Below, piece after piece: positions 49,682-58,320 of a stretch of 64,000 nucleotides of DNA. How positions within the stretch are numbered: the first letter of the stretch is position 1; every line of letters starts with the position of its first letter. This DNA comes from Sandaracinobacter neustonicus (GTDB lineage: Bacteria > Pseudomonadota > Alphaproteobacteria > Sphingomonadales > Sphingomonadaceae): the NCBI RefSeq assembly GCF_006385875.1, contig NZ_VFSU01000034.1:62001-126000 (forward strand), in the 5' to 3' direction. The notes beneath the pieces were generated by a model, which saw only the letters and a list, made by a program, of their open reading frames with translations, ran no database searches and was not told the origin of the DNA. The position numbers were made by a program, and so were the translations under genes.

Positions 49682-50812
49682 ATGACGGCTTTCGAAAATG
49701 GCTCTGGTTCGGACGGCGGCTCTGGTTCCGGCAGCTCCGGCGCGCGTTCGCCGCTGCGCCTGTCCCGGCGCAGTCTCGTCTCGGCAATGGGTGTGGCCGC
49801 AGTCGGCTTCTCGCTGCAGGCCTGCGGCGGCGGCAAGGGCGGAGATGGCGACAAGCTGAACTTCTACACTTGGGATACCTATATCGGCGAAACCACGCTG
49901 GCGGATTTCAACAAAGCCAGCGGCGTCAAGGTGCAGACCAGCTATTTCTCCACCAATGACGAGCTGTTCGCCAAGCTGAAGGCCGGAAATCCCGGCTATG
50001 ACGTGATCGTGCCCTCCAACGAATTCGTCACCCGGATGCGGCAGGCCGATATGCTGATGCCGCTCGATCTCGCGCAGATTCCCAATCTGAAGAATATCGC
50101 CCCGGAATTCCTCGGGCAGGATTATGATCCCGCGCCCAAGCACAGCGTGCCCTACACTTGGCTCGTCACCGGCATCGGCTATCGCAAGTCGCGCGTGAAC
50201 GGCACGCCGGATAGCTGGAAATGGCTGTATGATTCCGATCTTTACAAGGGCCGGATCGCCCTGCTCTCCGAAGCGGCGGACCTGATCCGACTGGGCGCCA
50301 AATATCTGGGCAAATCCCTGAACGGGATCGACGCCGCCACCATCAAGCAGGTGGAGGAAATGCTGATCCGCCAGAAGCCCAACATCAAGACCTTCCACGA
50401 AGACAATGGGCAGGACCTGCTGCTGGCGGGCGATGTCGATCTGGTGATGGAATTCAACGGAGACATCGCGCAGATCGCCGCCGAAGATCCGGACATCGGC
50501 TTCGTCGTGCCGAAGGAAGGCTCGCTGCTGAACGCAGACACGCTGGCTATCCCCAAGGGCGCGCCACGCCCGGAATTGGCGCACAAGTTCATCAACTTCC
50601 TGCTGGATGCAGAGGCTGGAAAGCATATCGCCGAAACCATCCTCTATCCCACGCCCAATTCGGCTGCGAAGGCGCTGATGCCGGAATCCTATCGCGAAAA
50701 CCCCATCATCTTCCCTTCGGGCACAGGCATGGACAACAGCGAATGGGGCAAATTCGAAGGCCCGGAACAGCAGCGCCTGTTCGAGGAAGCCATTACCCGC
50801 GTCCGCGCCTGA
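49682..50812 (+). CDS. Polyamine-type ABC transporter substrate-binding protein (PotD/PotF-like)
   Basis: 376 aa. A Gly/Ser-rich start is followed by a twin-arginine lipoprotein signal: L-S-R-R-S-L-V-S-A-M-G and lipobox S-L-Q-A-C. The mature part L-N-F-Y-T-W-D-T-Y-I-G and Y-D-V-I-V-P-S-N is typical of PotD/PotF. First of four transporter genes; polyamine specificity is inferred from family resemblance. Confidence 0.88.
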   Translation: MTAFENGSGSDGGSGSGSSGARSPLRLSRRSLVSAMGVAAVGFSLQACGGGKGGDGDKLNFYTWDTYIGETTLADFNKASGVKVQTSYFSTNDELFAKLKAGNPGYDVIVPSNEFVTRMRQADMLMPLDLAQIPNLKNIAPEFLGQDYDPAPKHSVPYTWLVTGIGYRKSRVNGTPDSWKWLYDSDLYKGRIALLSEAADLIRLGAKYLGKSLNGIDAATIKQVEEMLIRQKPNIKTFHEDNGQDLLLAGDVDLVMEFNGDIAQIAAEDPDIGFVVPKEGSLLNADTLAIPKGAPRPELAHKFINFLLDAEAGKHIAETILYPTPNSAAKALMPESYRENPIIFPSGTGMDNSEWGKFEGPEQQRLFEEAITRVRA

Positions 50813-50834
50813 TCACTGAAACCGGGGGCGGGCG

Positions 50835-51707
50835 ATGAGCGGGGGTGAAACCGACTGGAAGCGGGCCAAAACCGGCTTTGCGGCGCTGCTTGGGCCGCCG
50901 CTGGGCTGGTTCCTGCTGTTCTTCGCGGTGCCGATGGCGGTTGTCTGGGCTTACAGCTTCGGCACCAATGTCGGCATTTCCGACATCGAGATTTCCGGCA
51001 CCTTCGCCAATTACGCCCGCGCGCTGGAGCCGCTCTATCTGGGCATCATGGGGAAGTCGCTGGCCTTCGCGGCGCTCGCCACCCTGATCTGCCTGATCGT
51101 CGGCTTCCCCGTCGCGCTCGCCATCAGCTTCGCGCCGCCCAATCTGAAAACATGGCTGCTGATCGGCGTGATGCTGCCCTTCTGGACAAACCTGCTGATC
51201 CGCACTTATGCGCTGATCGCCCTGCTGCGCGATGAAGGGTTGATCAATTCGGGCCTCGAACTGGCCTTCGGCTGGGCCGGGTTCGAACGCCTGAGCCTCA
51301 TGAACAACAATTTCGCGGTGATGGTGGGGCTCGTCTATGTCCATCTGCCCTTCACCGTGCTGCCGCTCTACGCCGCGCTGGACAGGCTGGACCGGTCCCT
51401 GCTGGAGGCCAGCTTCGATCTCGGTGCCGGGCATTTGCGCACCATCTGGAACATCGTGCTGCCGCTGGCCGGGCCGGGCATCATCTCGGCCGTCCTCCTC
51501 ACCTTCATCCCGGTGCTGGGCAGCTATCTCCAGCCCGATCTGCTGGGCGGGCCAGATAGCCAGATGATCGCCAACGTGATCGAACGCCAGTTCAAGCGAG
51601 CGAATGACTGGCCCTTCGGTGCCGCACTCGCCTTCATGCTGATGTATCTCACTTTGTTCGGCATCGCGCTCCAGTCCCTGCTGAAACGGCGGGAGAGGCC
51701 CGAATGA
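50835..51707 (+). CDS. ABC transporter permease (PotB/PotH-like)
   Basis: 290 aa, six hydrophobic helices, with the permease EAA-type loop E-A-S-F-D-L-G-A-G-H-L-R-T-I-W-N-I-V-L-P-L. Pairs with the next permease as the inner-membrane channel. ATGA overlap with the downstream gene. Confidence 0.92.
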   Translation: MSGGETDWKRAKTGFAALLGPPLGWFLLFFAVPMAVVWAYSFGTNVGISDIEISGTFANYARALEPLYLGIMGKSLAFAALATLICLIVGFPVALAISFAPPNLKTWLLIGVMLPFWTNLLIRTYALIALLRDEGLINSGLELAFGWAGFERLSLMNNNFAVMVGLVYVHLPFTVLPLYAALDRLDRSLLEASFDLGAGHLRTIWNIVLPLAGPGIISAVLLTFIPVLGSYLQPDLLGGPDSQMIANVIERQFKRANDWPFGAALAFMLMYLTLFGIALQSLLKRRERPE

Positions 51708-52537
51708 GCGAGAAACCCGGCCTGCTCGACTACGCCCGCCGCTGGCCGCTCCGGCTGTGGATGGGGCTGGTCTTCATCTTCCTCTACGCCCCCCTCGTCG
51801 TGCTCGTGGTGATGAGCTTCAACGACAGCCGCCGCACCACCAAATGGCAGGGCTTCACCTTCGATTGGTATCGCAAGGTGTTCGAAGACACCGAGCTGGT
51901 GCAGTCGCTCATCAATTCGCTCACCATCGCCGCCCTCTCCACCGTCATCAGTCTGGCCCTTGGAACGCTGGCGGCCATCGCGCTCTGGCGCTTCCGCTTT
52001 CCCGGCAAACCGCTGGTGGATGGGGCCTTTTCGCTGCCCATCGTGGTGCCGGAAATCTGCATGGGCGTCGCCATGCTCATCTTCTTCGCCCGCGTCATGC
52101 CATGGCCGTCGGGCCTGCCATGGCCCTTGTCTCTGGGCGCGATCGTCATCGCCCATGTCGCCTTCAGCTTCCCCTTCGTCGCCGTCGTCGTGCGTGCCCG
52201 GCTACACAGCTTCGATCGCTCGCAGGAAGAAGCAGCCCGCGATCTGGGCGCCAGTGACTGGCGCGCCCTGTGGGATGTAGTGATCCCGCACCTGCGCCCG
52301 GCGCTGCTCGCAGGCGCGCTGCTGGCCTTCACTCTTAGCCTCGATGATTTCGTCATCACCTTCTTCACGGCCGGGCCGGATACCGTCACCTTCCCGGTGA
52401 AGGTCTATTCGATGGTGCGCTTCTCGGTCACGCCGAAGGTCAACGCCATCTCCACCCTGCTGCTGCTGTTCACCGTCCTCCTCACCTTCATCGCGCTCCG
52501 GCTCCAGGCCCGAGCTGAAGCCGAAAAGACCAGCTGA
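51704..52537 (+). CDS. ABC transporter permease (PotC/PotI-like)
   Basis: 277 aa with six hydrophobic helices and the EAA loop E-E-A-A-R-D-L-G-A-S-D-W-R-A-L-W-D-V-V-I-P. F-N-D-S and L-D-D-F-V-I-T are PotC/PotI-like. Second permease of the polyamine-type system; overlaps both neighbours by a few bases. Confidence 0.92.
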   Translation: MSEKPGLLDYARRWPLRLWMGLVFIFLYAPLVVLVVMSFNDSRRTTKWQGFTFDWYRKVFEDTELVQSLINSLTIAALSTVISLALGTLAAIALWRFRFPGKPLVDGAFSLPIVVPEICMGVAMLIFFARVMPWPSGLPWPLSLGAIVIAHVAFSFPFVAVVVRARLHSFDRSQEEAARDLGASDWRALWDVVIPHLRPALLAGALLAFTLSLDDFVITFFTAGPDTVTFPVKVYSMVRFSVTPKVNAISTLLLLFTVLLTFIALRLQARAEAEKTS

Positions 52538-53673
52538 TGCCAGATCCGGCTCCAAAACGGACCATCATCGAATTCCGGAACATCACCAAGCGCTTCGGTC
52601 CGGTGACCGCGGTGGACAATGTCTCCCTCACCATTCAGGAGGGCGAATTCTTCGCCCTGCTCGGTCCGTCCGGCTGCGGCAAGACCACGCTGCTGCGCAT
52701 GCTCGCAGGCTTCGAAACCCCCACCTCGGGCCAGATCCTCATTGACGGGCAGGATGTCACCAAGGTGCCGCCCAACAAGCGGCCGGTGAACATGGTGTTC
52801 CAAAGCTACGCCGTTTTCCCGCACCTCTCGGTCATCAAAAACATCGAATATGGCCTGAAGATGGAGGGGGTGCCCGCCGTCGAACGCCGCGAACGCGCCG
52901 AAGCCGCCCTCGCCGTCGTGCAGTTGGAAGGCTATGGCGAGCGCATGCCCGATCAGCTGTCGGGCGGGCAACGCCAACGTGTGGCGCTGGCCCGCGCCAT
53001 CGTCAAACGCCCACGCGTGCTGCTGCTGGATGAACCCCTCTCCGCGCTGGACGCCAAACTGCGGGAAGAACTGCGCTTCGAAATGTCTGCCCTGCAAGAC
53101 AGGCTCGGCATCACCTTCGTCATGGTCACCCACGATCAGGACGAGGCGCTGGCGCTCGCCAGCCGCTGCGCGGTGATGAACAAGGGGTCCCTCATGCAGG
53201 TGGCGACCCCGGCCGACCTTTACGAATTCCCCGCCACCCGCCTCGTCGCCGATTTCATCGGCAGCGTGAACCTGTTCGAAGGCCGGGTGGAAGAAGATGA
53301 AAGCGATCATGCCATCATCCACTTGCCCGAAATCGGTATCAAGGCGTGGCTGGATCATGGCACCGGGGCGTCCGAAACGGTGCAGATATGGCTCGCGCTG
53401 CGCCCGGAAAAGGTCGAACTGCACAAGCGCATGAACGGCGAAGGCCCTCCCACGATGGAGGGGACACCGCCCGGTCATAATGTGGTGAAGGGCCGGATCA
53501 TGGACATCGCCTATCTCGGCTCCGAATCCGTCTATGATGTGATGCTGGAAGGCGGCAAACGCGTGCGCGTGATCCGCCCCAACCTCACCCGCTGGGATCA
53601 GGAGGATTTCAGCTGGGATGAAGACGTCTGGCTCGGCTGGCACGCCGAAGGAGCGCATGTCCTGCTCTCATGA
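52537..53673 (+). CDS. ABC transporter ATP-binding protein (PotA/PotG-like)
   Basis: 378 aa. Walker A G-P-S-G-C-G-K-T-T, signature L-S-G-G-Q-R-Q-R-V, Walker B L-L-L-D-E-P-L, switch His in V-T-H-D-Q-D-E-A, and a C-terminal TOBE region. TGATG coupling with the permease gene and 4-nt overlap with the hydrolase. Confidence 0.93.
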   Translation: MPDPAPKRTIIEFRNITKRFGPVTAVDNVSLTIQEGEFFALLGPSGCGKTTLLRMLAGFETPTSGQILIDGQDVTKVPPNKRPVNMVFQSYAVFPHLSVIKNIEYGLKMEGVPAVERRERAEAALAVVQLEGYGERMPDQLSGGQRQRVALARAIVKRPRVLLLDEPLSALDAKLREELRFEMSALQDRLGITFVMVTHDQDEALALASRCAVMNKGSLMQVATPADLYEFPATRLVADFIGSVNLFEGRVEEDESDHAIIHLPEIGIKAWLDHGTGASETVQIWLALRPEKVELHKRMNGEGPPTMEGTPPGHNVVKGRIMDIAYLGSESVYDVMLEGGKRVRVIRPNLTRWDQEDFSWDEDVWLGWHAEGAHVLLS

Positions 53674-54530
53674 GGCCCCGCGAATCCTATATCCCAGTCC
53701 CCGGCGGTCGCATTTTCGCGCTGGAATGGGGCGAAGGCCCGCTGCTGCTGTTCACCCACGCCACCGGCATGTGCGCGCGCGTCTATTCCGAACTGCTGGA
53801 ACCGCTGGCAGACCGCTTCCACATCATCGCCTATGACGCGCGCGGCCACGGCCGCACCGAACTGGAGGCCATCCCCGGCCAGATTCCCACGGATTGGGTT
53901 CTCTACCGGCAAGACCTGCGCAACCTGATTGAAGCGCTCGGCGGCGGCCCGGTCCGCCTCGCGGGCCACAGCTTCGGCGCCAGCGTCTCGCTGGAGACCG
54001 CAGCCGACAACCCCGGCCTCGCCACCTCGCTCTGCCTGATCGACCCGCCCTTCATCCCCTTCGCGCAGGCCGAAGCCTATCGCACCGCCCGCGATGCCGG
54101 CACCGCGATGCCCAACCATATGGCGGATCAGGCCGAACGCCGCCGCAGCCACTTCGCCAGCCGCGAAGCCGCCCGCACCGCCTACCACAACCGCGGCGTC
54201 TTCACCGGTTGGCCAGACCGCGCGCTGGACGATTATATCGAAGGCGGCCTCCTGCCAGACGAAACCGGCGTCCGCCTTGCCTGCACCCCCGCATGGGAAG
54301 CCACCAGCTTCCGCGGCGTCACCAGCAGCTTCCAGAGCAGCGTCACAACGGTCAATGTCCCCCTCTCCCTCCTCGCAGCCAGCCACGGCAGCACCGTCCC
54401 CGCGCACGAGGAAGACTGGATTCGCGCCCATGTGCGCAACGCCATGGTGCAACGTGTCCCCAACACCGGCCACTTCCTCCCCGTCACCCACCCGGACCTG
54501 ATCCGCCCCCACCTCGCCGCCTTGGTCTGA
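53670..54530 (+). CDS. Alpha/beta hydrolase
   Basis: 286 aa. Fold markers: F-T-H-A-T-G-M oxyanion region, Y-D-A-R-G-H-G, nucleophile elbow A-G-H-S-F-G-A-S, and the C-terminal catalytic His in T-G-H-F-L-P. Overlap with the transporter ATPase (ATGA) indicates cotranscription; substrate unknown. Followed by repeat copy 3. Confidence 0.87.
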   Translation: MRPRESYIPVPGGRIFALEWGEGPLLLFTHATGMCARVYSELLEPLADRFHIIAYDARGHGRTELEAIPGQIPTDWVLYRQDLRNLIEALGGGPVRLAGHSFGASVSLETAADNPGLATSLCLIDPPFIPFAQAEAYRTARDAGTAMPNHMADQAERRRSHFASREAARTAYHNRGVFTGWPDRALDDYIEGGLLPDETGVRLACTPAWEATSFRGVTSSFQSSVTTVNVPLSLLAASHGSTVPAHEEDWIRAHVRNAMVQRVPNTGHFLPVTHPDLIRPHLAALV

Positions 54531-54563
54531 CGCCTCGGTCATTGTTCGGCGGCAGCGTTGGAG

Positions 54564-55024
54564 TTGAGGAGGCTCTGCCCCCTCAAACTCCCCCGGCAGG
54601 GGAATGATTCCCCTGCACCCCCGAAGTATTTAGCCCCTCCCCTGCAGGGGAGGGGTTGGGGTGGGGGCTGTCCACAGGGCGCAAGGTTAGAGATTTGGTG
54701 CCTGCGGCGCTTTGGAGCGTGTCCCACCTACCTCCCCACCCGTCACCCCGGACTCGATCCGGAGTCTAGCTGTTCTTCTCCAACGTTGCGGGTGAAAGCT
54801 TGACCCCGGATCAAGTCCGGGGTGACGGTTGTATTTGTGGGGATGTCAATGGTTCGGGCCAACCGGCGACACCCCCTCTCCATCTCTCCCCCTTGCAGGG
54901 GGAGAGTGCTCCGTAGCGCCGCAGGCGATCGAATCTGATCACTCGCACGGCGTGGCAGTTGGGCTGCAACGGAAATTTAGAGGGTGCAGGGAAATCATAT
55001 CCCTGCCTGCCGGAGGCAAAAAAC
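54564..55024. repeat. Composite hairpin-rich interspersed repeat, copy 3
   Basis: About 460 bp between convergent genes; no gene in the 505-bp gap. It has the left stem (one mismatch), stem GCAGGGGAA-tga-TTCCCCTGC (54596-54616), palindromes CCGGACTCGATCCGG (54748-54762) and CCGGATCAAGTCCGG (54806-54820), the common 27-bp block (54916-54942), and stem GCAGGGAAA/TATCCCTGC with one mismatch (54986-55006), then GCCGGAGGCAAAAAA. Same order as copy 1. Confidence 0.75.
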
Positions 55025-55035
55025 CCACCTAGCCC

Positions 55036-55797
55036 TCAAGGCGCCACAGCCGACAAATACAATATCTGCACCTCAACCCCCACGCGCCCATCCGCCGCCG
55101 CCTCCCGCGCGAAGGCCGCTTCGGCGGCCGCCCAGCGTCGGGGCGTCGTCAGCCCGCGCCCTCGGCTGGCCAGCCAGCCGCTGTCACCATGGGCGCGCAC
55201 GTCCCGCGCCAGATCGGTGAGGGACTGGTAGCGCAGCGTCAGCGTGTCCACTTCGGCCACCGGCTCCACAAACCCGGCGCGTTGCAGCAGCCCGGCGGCT
55301 TCGGCCGGATCCACCGTCGGCCCCACACGCGGAGAAACCCCGCCGCCCGCCGCTACATCGGCCTCCAGAAAGGCGTCGCGCACCGCGCCCAGCGAAAATC
55401 CAGCGGGGAAGGCCGCCTGAAAGCGCCCGCCGGGCCTCAGCGCCCGGCGGCACAGCAGCAGCGCGCCGGGCAGGTCGTTCACGCCGTGCAGCGTCATGAA
55501 GGCGGTGATGCTGGCGAATTGCCCGTCGGCGAAGTGGCGCTGATCTTCCTCGCCCGCAACACCGCCATGGGCAGCGGCCAGCCGGGGCGACGGGTCCAGA
55601 CCGGTCACGCCCGGCGGCGGCAACATCAGGCCGATCCAAAGCTCCGGGCCTTGCGGCGCAGCGCCCCGCAGTTGCCGTCGCTCCGCCAGTTCGTCGGCCA
55701 CATGCCACAGCATCTGCTCGCGCCCGGCGATCAGCCCGGCGGCCCGGTCCCGCGCGCGCTGCCGCGCCTTTCTGTCGAATGGCTCCATCTGCGCCAT
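55036..55797 (-). CDS. SAM-dependent methyltransferase (NDUFAF5/BioC-like)
   Basis: 253 aa. It begins F-D-R-K-A-R-Q-R-A-R-D-R-A-A, close to NDUFAF5-type starts. The SAM glycine motif is degenerate (L-W-I-G-L-M-L-P-P-P-G-V-T-G-L-D), with post-motif L-C-R-R-A-L-R-P-G-G-R-F. Mitochondrial NDUFAF5 hydroxylates complex I, while BioC methylates malonyl-ACP; which role applies here is unknown. Divergent from comF by 36 bp. Confidence 0.75.
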   Translation of the reverse strand: MAQMEPFDRKARQRARDRAAGLIAGREQMLWHVADELAERRQLRGAAPQGPELWIGLMLPPPGVTGLDPSPRLAAAHGGVAGEEDQRHFADGQFASITAFMTLHGVNDLPGALLLCRRALRPGGRFQAAFPAGFSLGAVRDAFLEADVAAGGGVSPRVGPTVDPAEAAGLLQRAGFVEPVAEVDTLTLRYQSLTDLARDVRAHGDSGWLASRGRGLTTPRRWAAAEAAFAREAAADGRVGVEVQILYLSAVAP

Positions 55798-55833
55798 GGC
55801 GCGCCTGCCCTCATTTCATGCTAGCTAGCCGGG

Positions 55834-56637
55834 ATGGCCGCTGACAGTCTGATCCTTGCTTCCGCCCGCTCGGCGACGCGCGCGCTGTTCGATCTGCTGA
55901 TGCCGCCCGCCTGTATGGCCTGCAAGGCCCCGGTTGCAACGCCGATCAGCTTCTGCGGCGATTGCTATGCCGCGCTGAAGCCGATTTCCGGCGCGCGCTG
56001 CCTGCAATGCGCCGTCCCGCTGCCGCTGAAATGGCAGACGGAAACCCACTGCCTCGGTTGCCTCAGCGAACCGCCCCGCTTCGATCGCACGGCGGCCCCC
56101 TTCCTGTATGACGGCCCGACAAGGCAGTTGGTGCTGGCCTTCAAGAACGGGCGGGAGGCTTATGCCGCCCCGATGGCCGCCGCCATGCTGCGCGCCGCGC
56201 CGGGTTGGGCCGGGCCGGAAACGCTGGTCTCAGCCGTGCCGCTGCACCGCTGGCGGCTGGCCTCGCGCGGCTACAATCAGGCGCTGGTGCTGGCCCGCGC
56301 CATTGCCAGTGCCACGGGTGCGCCGCTCGATCCGGAGCTGCTCCTCAGGGTGAAGGCCACGCGCAGCACACGCGGGCTTACCCGGCCGCAACGACAGCGC
56401 AATGTGCAAGGCGCGTTCCGGCTGGCCGACGGCGCGAAAGATCGGATCTCCGGGCGTGACATCCTGCTGATCGACGATGTGATGACGAGCGGGGCCACCG
56501 CCTCTGCCGCGGCGGGCGTTCTGAAGCGCGGCGGCGCGGCCCGCGTCTCCGTGCTGGTCCACGCGCGGGTTGCAGCGACAGACATGGCTCCATATGTTGA
56601 AGGTGCACGCAGTCAGGACGATCATGGCCAGAGTTGA
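55834..56637 (+). CDS. comF: ComF-family phosphoribosyltransferase-like protein
   Basis: 267 aa. An N-terminal double zinc-ribbon (P-P-A-C-M-A-C, F-C-G-D-C, C-L-Q-C, H-C-L-G-C) precedes a type I phosphoribosyltransferase domain with PRPP motif I-L-L-I-D-D-V-M-T-S-G-A-T. ComF proteins support DNA uptake/recombination in competent bacteria. It overlaps grxC by 14 nt. Confidence 0.9.
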   Translation: MAADSLILASARSATRALFDLLMPPACMACKAPVATPISFCGDCYAALKPISGARCLQCAVPLPLKWQTETHCLGCLSEPPRFDRTAAPFLYDGPTRQLVLAFKNGREAYAAPMAAAMLRAAPGWAGPETLVSAVPLHRWRLASRGYNQALVLARAIASATGAPLDPELLLRVKATRSTRGLTRPQRQRNVQGAFRLADGAKDRISGRDILLIDDVMTSGATASAAAGVLKRGGAARVSVLVHARVAATDMAPYVEGARSQDDHGQS

Positions 56638-56881
56638 AGTCTACACCAAATTCTACTGCCCCTATTGCACGCGCGCGAAGGCGCTGCTGGCATCGAAGGG
56701 GGTGGAGATTGAGGAATATGATATCAGCATGGGCGGCCCGCAGCGGGCGGAAATGATCGAGCGCGCGGGCGGCCGCACCACGGTCCCGCAGATTTTCATC
56801 GACGGCCGCCACATCGGCGGGTCAGACGATCTCGCCGAGCTGGACCGTGCAGGCGGGCTGGATCCGCTGCTGGCAGCATGA
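56624..56881 (+). CDS. grxC: Glutaredoxin 3 (GrxC)
   Basis: 85 aa. Active site C-P-Y-C in V-E-V-Y-T-K-F-Y-C-P-Y-C; glutathione-binding T-V-P-Q-I-F-I and G-G-S-D-D-L. Dithiol glutaredoxin. Start chosen for the standard N-terminus M-A-R-V-E-V-Y; overlaps comF, and the next gene overlaps its stop by 4 nt. Confidence 0.94.
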   Translation: MARVEVYTKFYCPYCTRAKALLASKGVEIEEYDISMGGPQRAEMIERAGGRTTVPQIFIDGRHIGGSDDLAELDRAGGLDPLLAA

Positions 56882-57723
56882 CGAAGCTCGGGCTGATCCA
56901 GACCCGCACAGGCCTCGATCCGGACAGGAACGCAGCCGAACTCGCCCGATCCGCTGAACAACTGGCGGCAGAAGGCGCGGAGATCATCTTCACGCCCGAA
57001 ATGTCGGGCCTGCTGGATCGCAATACCAAGCGGCTGATCGCAGCCTCCCGCACGGAAGCGGACGATCCGTCGCTCAACGCACTGCGCGATGCCGCCCGGC
57101 GGCACGGCGTCGCCATCGCCATCGGCTCGCTCGCGATCCGCGATACACAGGTGTCGCCCGAAGGCCGCCTCGCCAACCGCAGCTTCCTGATCGCGCCGGA
57201 CGGCCGCATCGCCGCCCGCTACGACAAGATGCACCTGTTCGACGTCGATCTCCCCAACGGAGATCGCTATCGCGAATCGGCCAGCTTCGTGTCGGGCCAG
57301 CAGGTGCAACTGGCGGACCTCGCATGGGGCCGGCTCGGCCTCACCATCTGCTATGATGTGCGCTTCCCGCAGTTGCACAACGCGCTGGCGCTGGCCGGCG
57401 CGCAGCTGATCGCCCAGCCTGCCGCCTTCACCGTCCCCACCGGCGAAGCGCATTGGCATGTGCTGCTGCGCGCCCGTGCCATCGAAACCGGAGCCTTCAT
57501 CGTGGCGGCGGCGCAGGCGGGCCAGCATGAGGACGGCCGCGAAACCTATGGCCATTCGCTGGTGATCAGCCCCTGGGGCCGGGTGCTGCTGGATATGGGC
57601 ACGGAACCGGGCATCGCCACGGTCGATATCGATCTGGGCGAAGTGGCGGACGCCCATGCCCGCATCCCCAACCTTGTCCACGCCCGCCCGCTGGCCGCGC
57701 CGCAGGTGGCAGACGCCCGATGA
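56878..57723 (+). CDS. Carbon-nitrogen hydrolase (Nit1-like, deaminated glutathione amidase family)
   Basis: 281 aa. Nitrilase-superfamily triad: Glu in F-T-P-E-M-S-G, Lys in Y-D-K-M-H-L-F-D-V, Cys in T-I-C-Y-D-V-R-F-P. The Y-D-K-M-H-L-F-D-V-D-L form is typical of Nit1/NitA, which repairs deaminated glutathione. Coupling to grxC fits a glutathione-linked role (inference). Confidence 0.88.
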   Translation: MTKLGLIQTRTGLDPDRNAAELARSAEQLAAEGAEIIFTPEMSGLLDRNTKRLIAASRTEADDPSLNALRDAARRHGVAIAIGSLAIRDTQVSPEGRLANRSFLIAPDGRIAARYDKMHLFDVDLPNGDRYRESASFVSGQQVQLADLAWGRLGLTICYDVRFPQLHNALALAGAQLIAQPAAFTVPTGEAHWHVLLRARAIETGAFIVAAAQAGQHEDGRETYGHSLVISPWGRVLLDMGTEPGIATVDIDLGEVADAHARIPNLVHARPLAAPQVADAR

Positions 57724-58196
57724 TCCTGTTCGATCTGAAATGCGGCCAGTCCCACATCTTCGAGGGCTGGTTCGGCAGCAGCGCCGATTATGAGGCGCAA
57801 CAGGCGCGCGGCCTCGTCTCCTGCCCGATCTGCGGCTCGGCCGAAGTGGACAAGGCCGTGATGGCCCCGGCGGTCTCTCCCAAGGGCAACCGCGTGGTGA
57901 CGGCGGCGGAACGTCAGGCCGAAACGGCCCGACTGCAAGCGTTGCGCGCAGAGGTGGAGGCGAATTGCGACTATGTCGGCCGCGATTTCGCCACCCAAGC
58001 CCGCGCCCGCCACGAAGCAACGGAAAGGGCCGCGAACGGGGCAACAGCGAATGGGGCAGAGGCAGACAGCACAGCGCAAGCCCCAGCCCGCGGCATCTAC
58101 GGCGAAGCAAGCCTCGCAGAAGCAGTCGATCTCCTCTCGGAAGGCATCCCGGTCGCCCCACTCCCCTTCCGCCCCCGCCGCCTCGCAGACGCCTGA
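57720..58196 (+). CDS. DUF1178 family protein
   Basis: 158 aa. It begins I-L-F-D-L-K-C-G-Q-S-H-I-F-E-G-W-F with C-P-I-C-G-S (likely zinc ribbon) and ends with the DUF1178-typical I-Y-G-E-A-S-L-A-E-A region. The middle about 50 residues are Ala/Glu-rich. Unknown function; common in Alphaproteobacteria. ATGA overlap with the Nit gene; last gene before tRNA-Arg. Confidence 0.88.
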   Translation: MILFDLKCGQSHIFEGWFGSSADYEAQQARGLVSCPICGSAEVDKAVMAPAVSPKGNRVVTAAERQAETARLQALRAEVEANCDYVGRDFATQARARHEATERAANGATANGAEADSTAQAPARGIYGEASLAEAVDLLSEGIPVAPLPFRPRRLADA

Positions 58197-58236
58197 GACT
58201 TGCGAATTCCCGGCCGATGCCGCAAGGGCGCGCCAT

Positions 58237-58313
58237 GGTCCCGTAGCTCAGCAGGATAGAGCGGCGGTTTCCTAAACCGTAGGCCACTGGTTCGAATCCA
58301 GTCGGGACCACCA
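58237..58313 (+). tRNA. tRNA-Arg(CCT), integration site of the adjacent island
   Basis: 77 nt with encoded CCA. Acceptor GGTCCCG/CGGGACC; D-stem GCTC/GAGC; anticodon stem GCGGT/ACCGT with loop TTCCTAA, so anticodon CCT; T-arm ACTGG/CCAGT. A tyrosine integrase gene ends 8 bp beyond its 3' end and points toward it, the usual arrangement of tRNA-targeting islands. Confidence 0.96.
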
Positions 58314-58320
58314 CCCTTTT

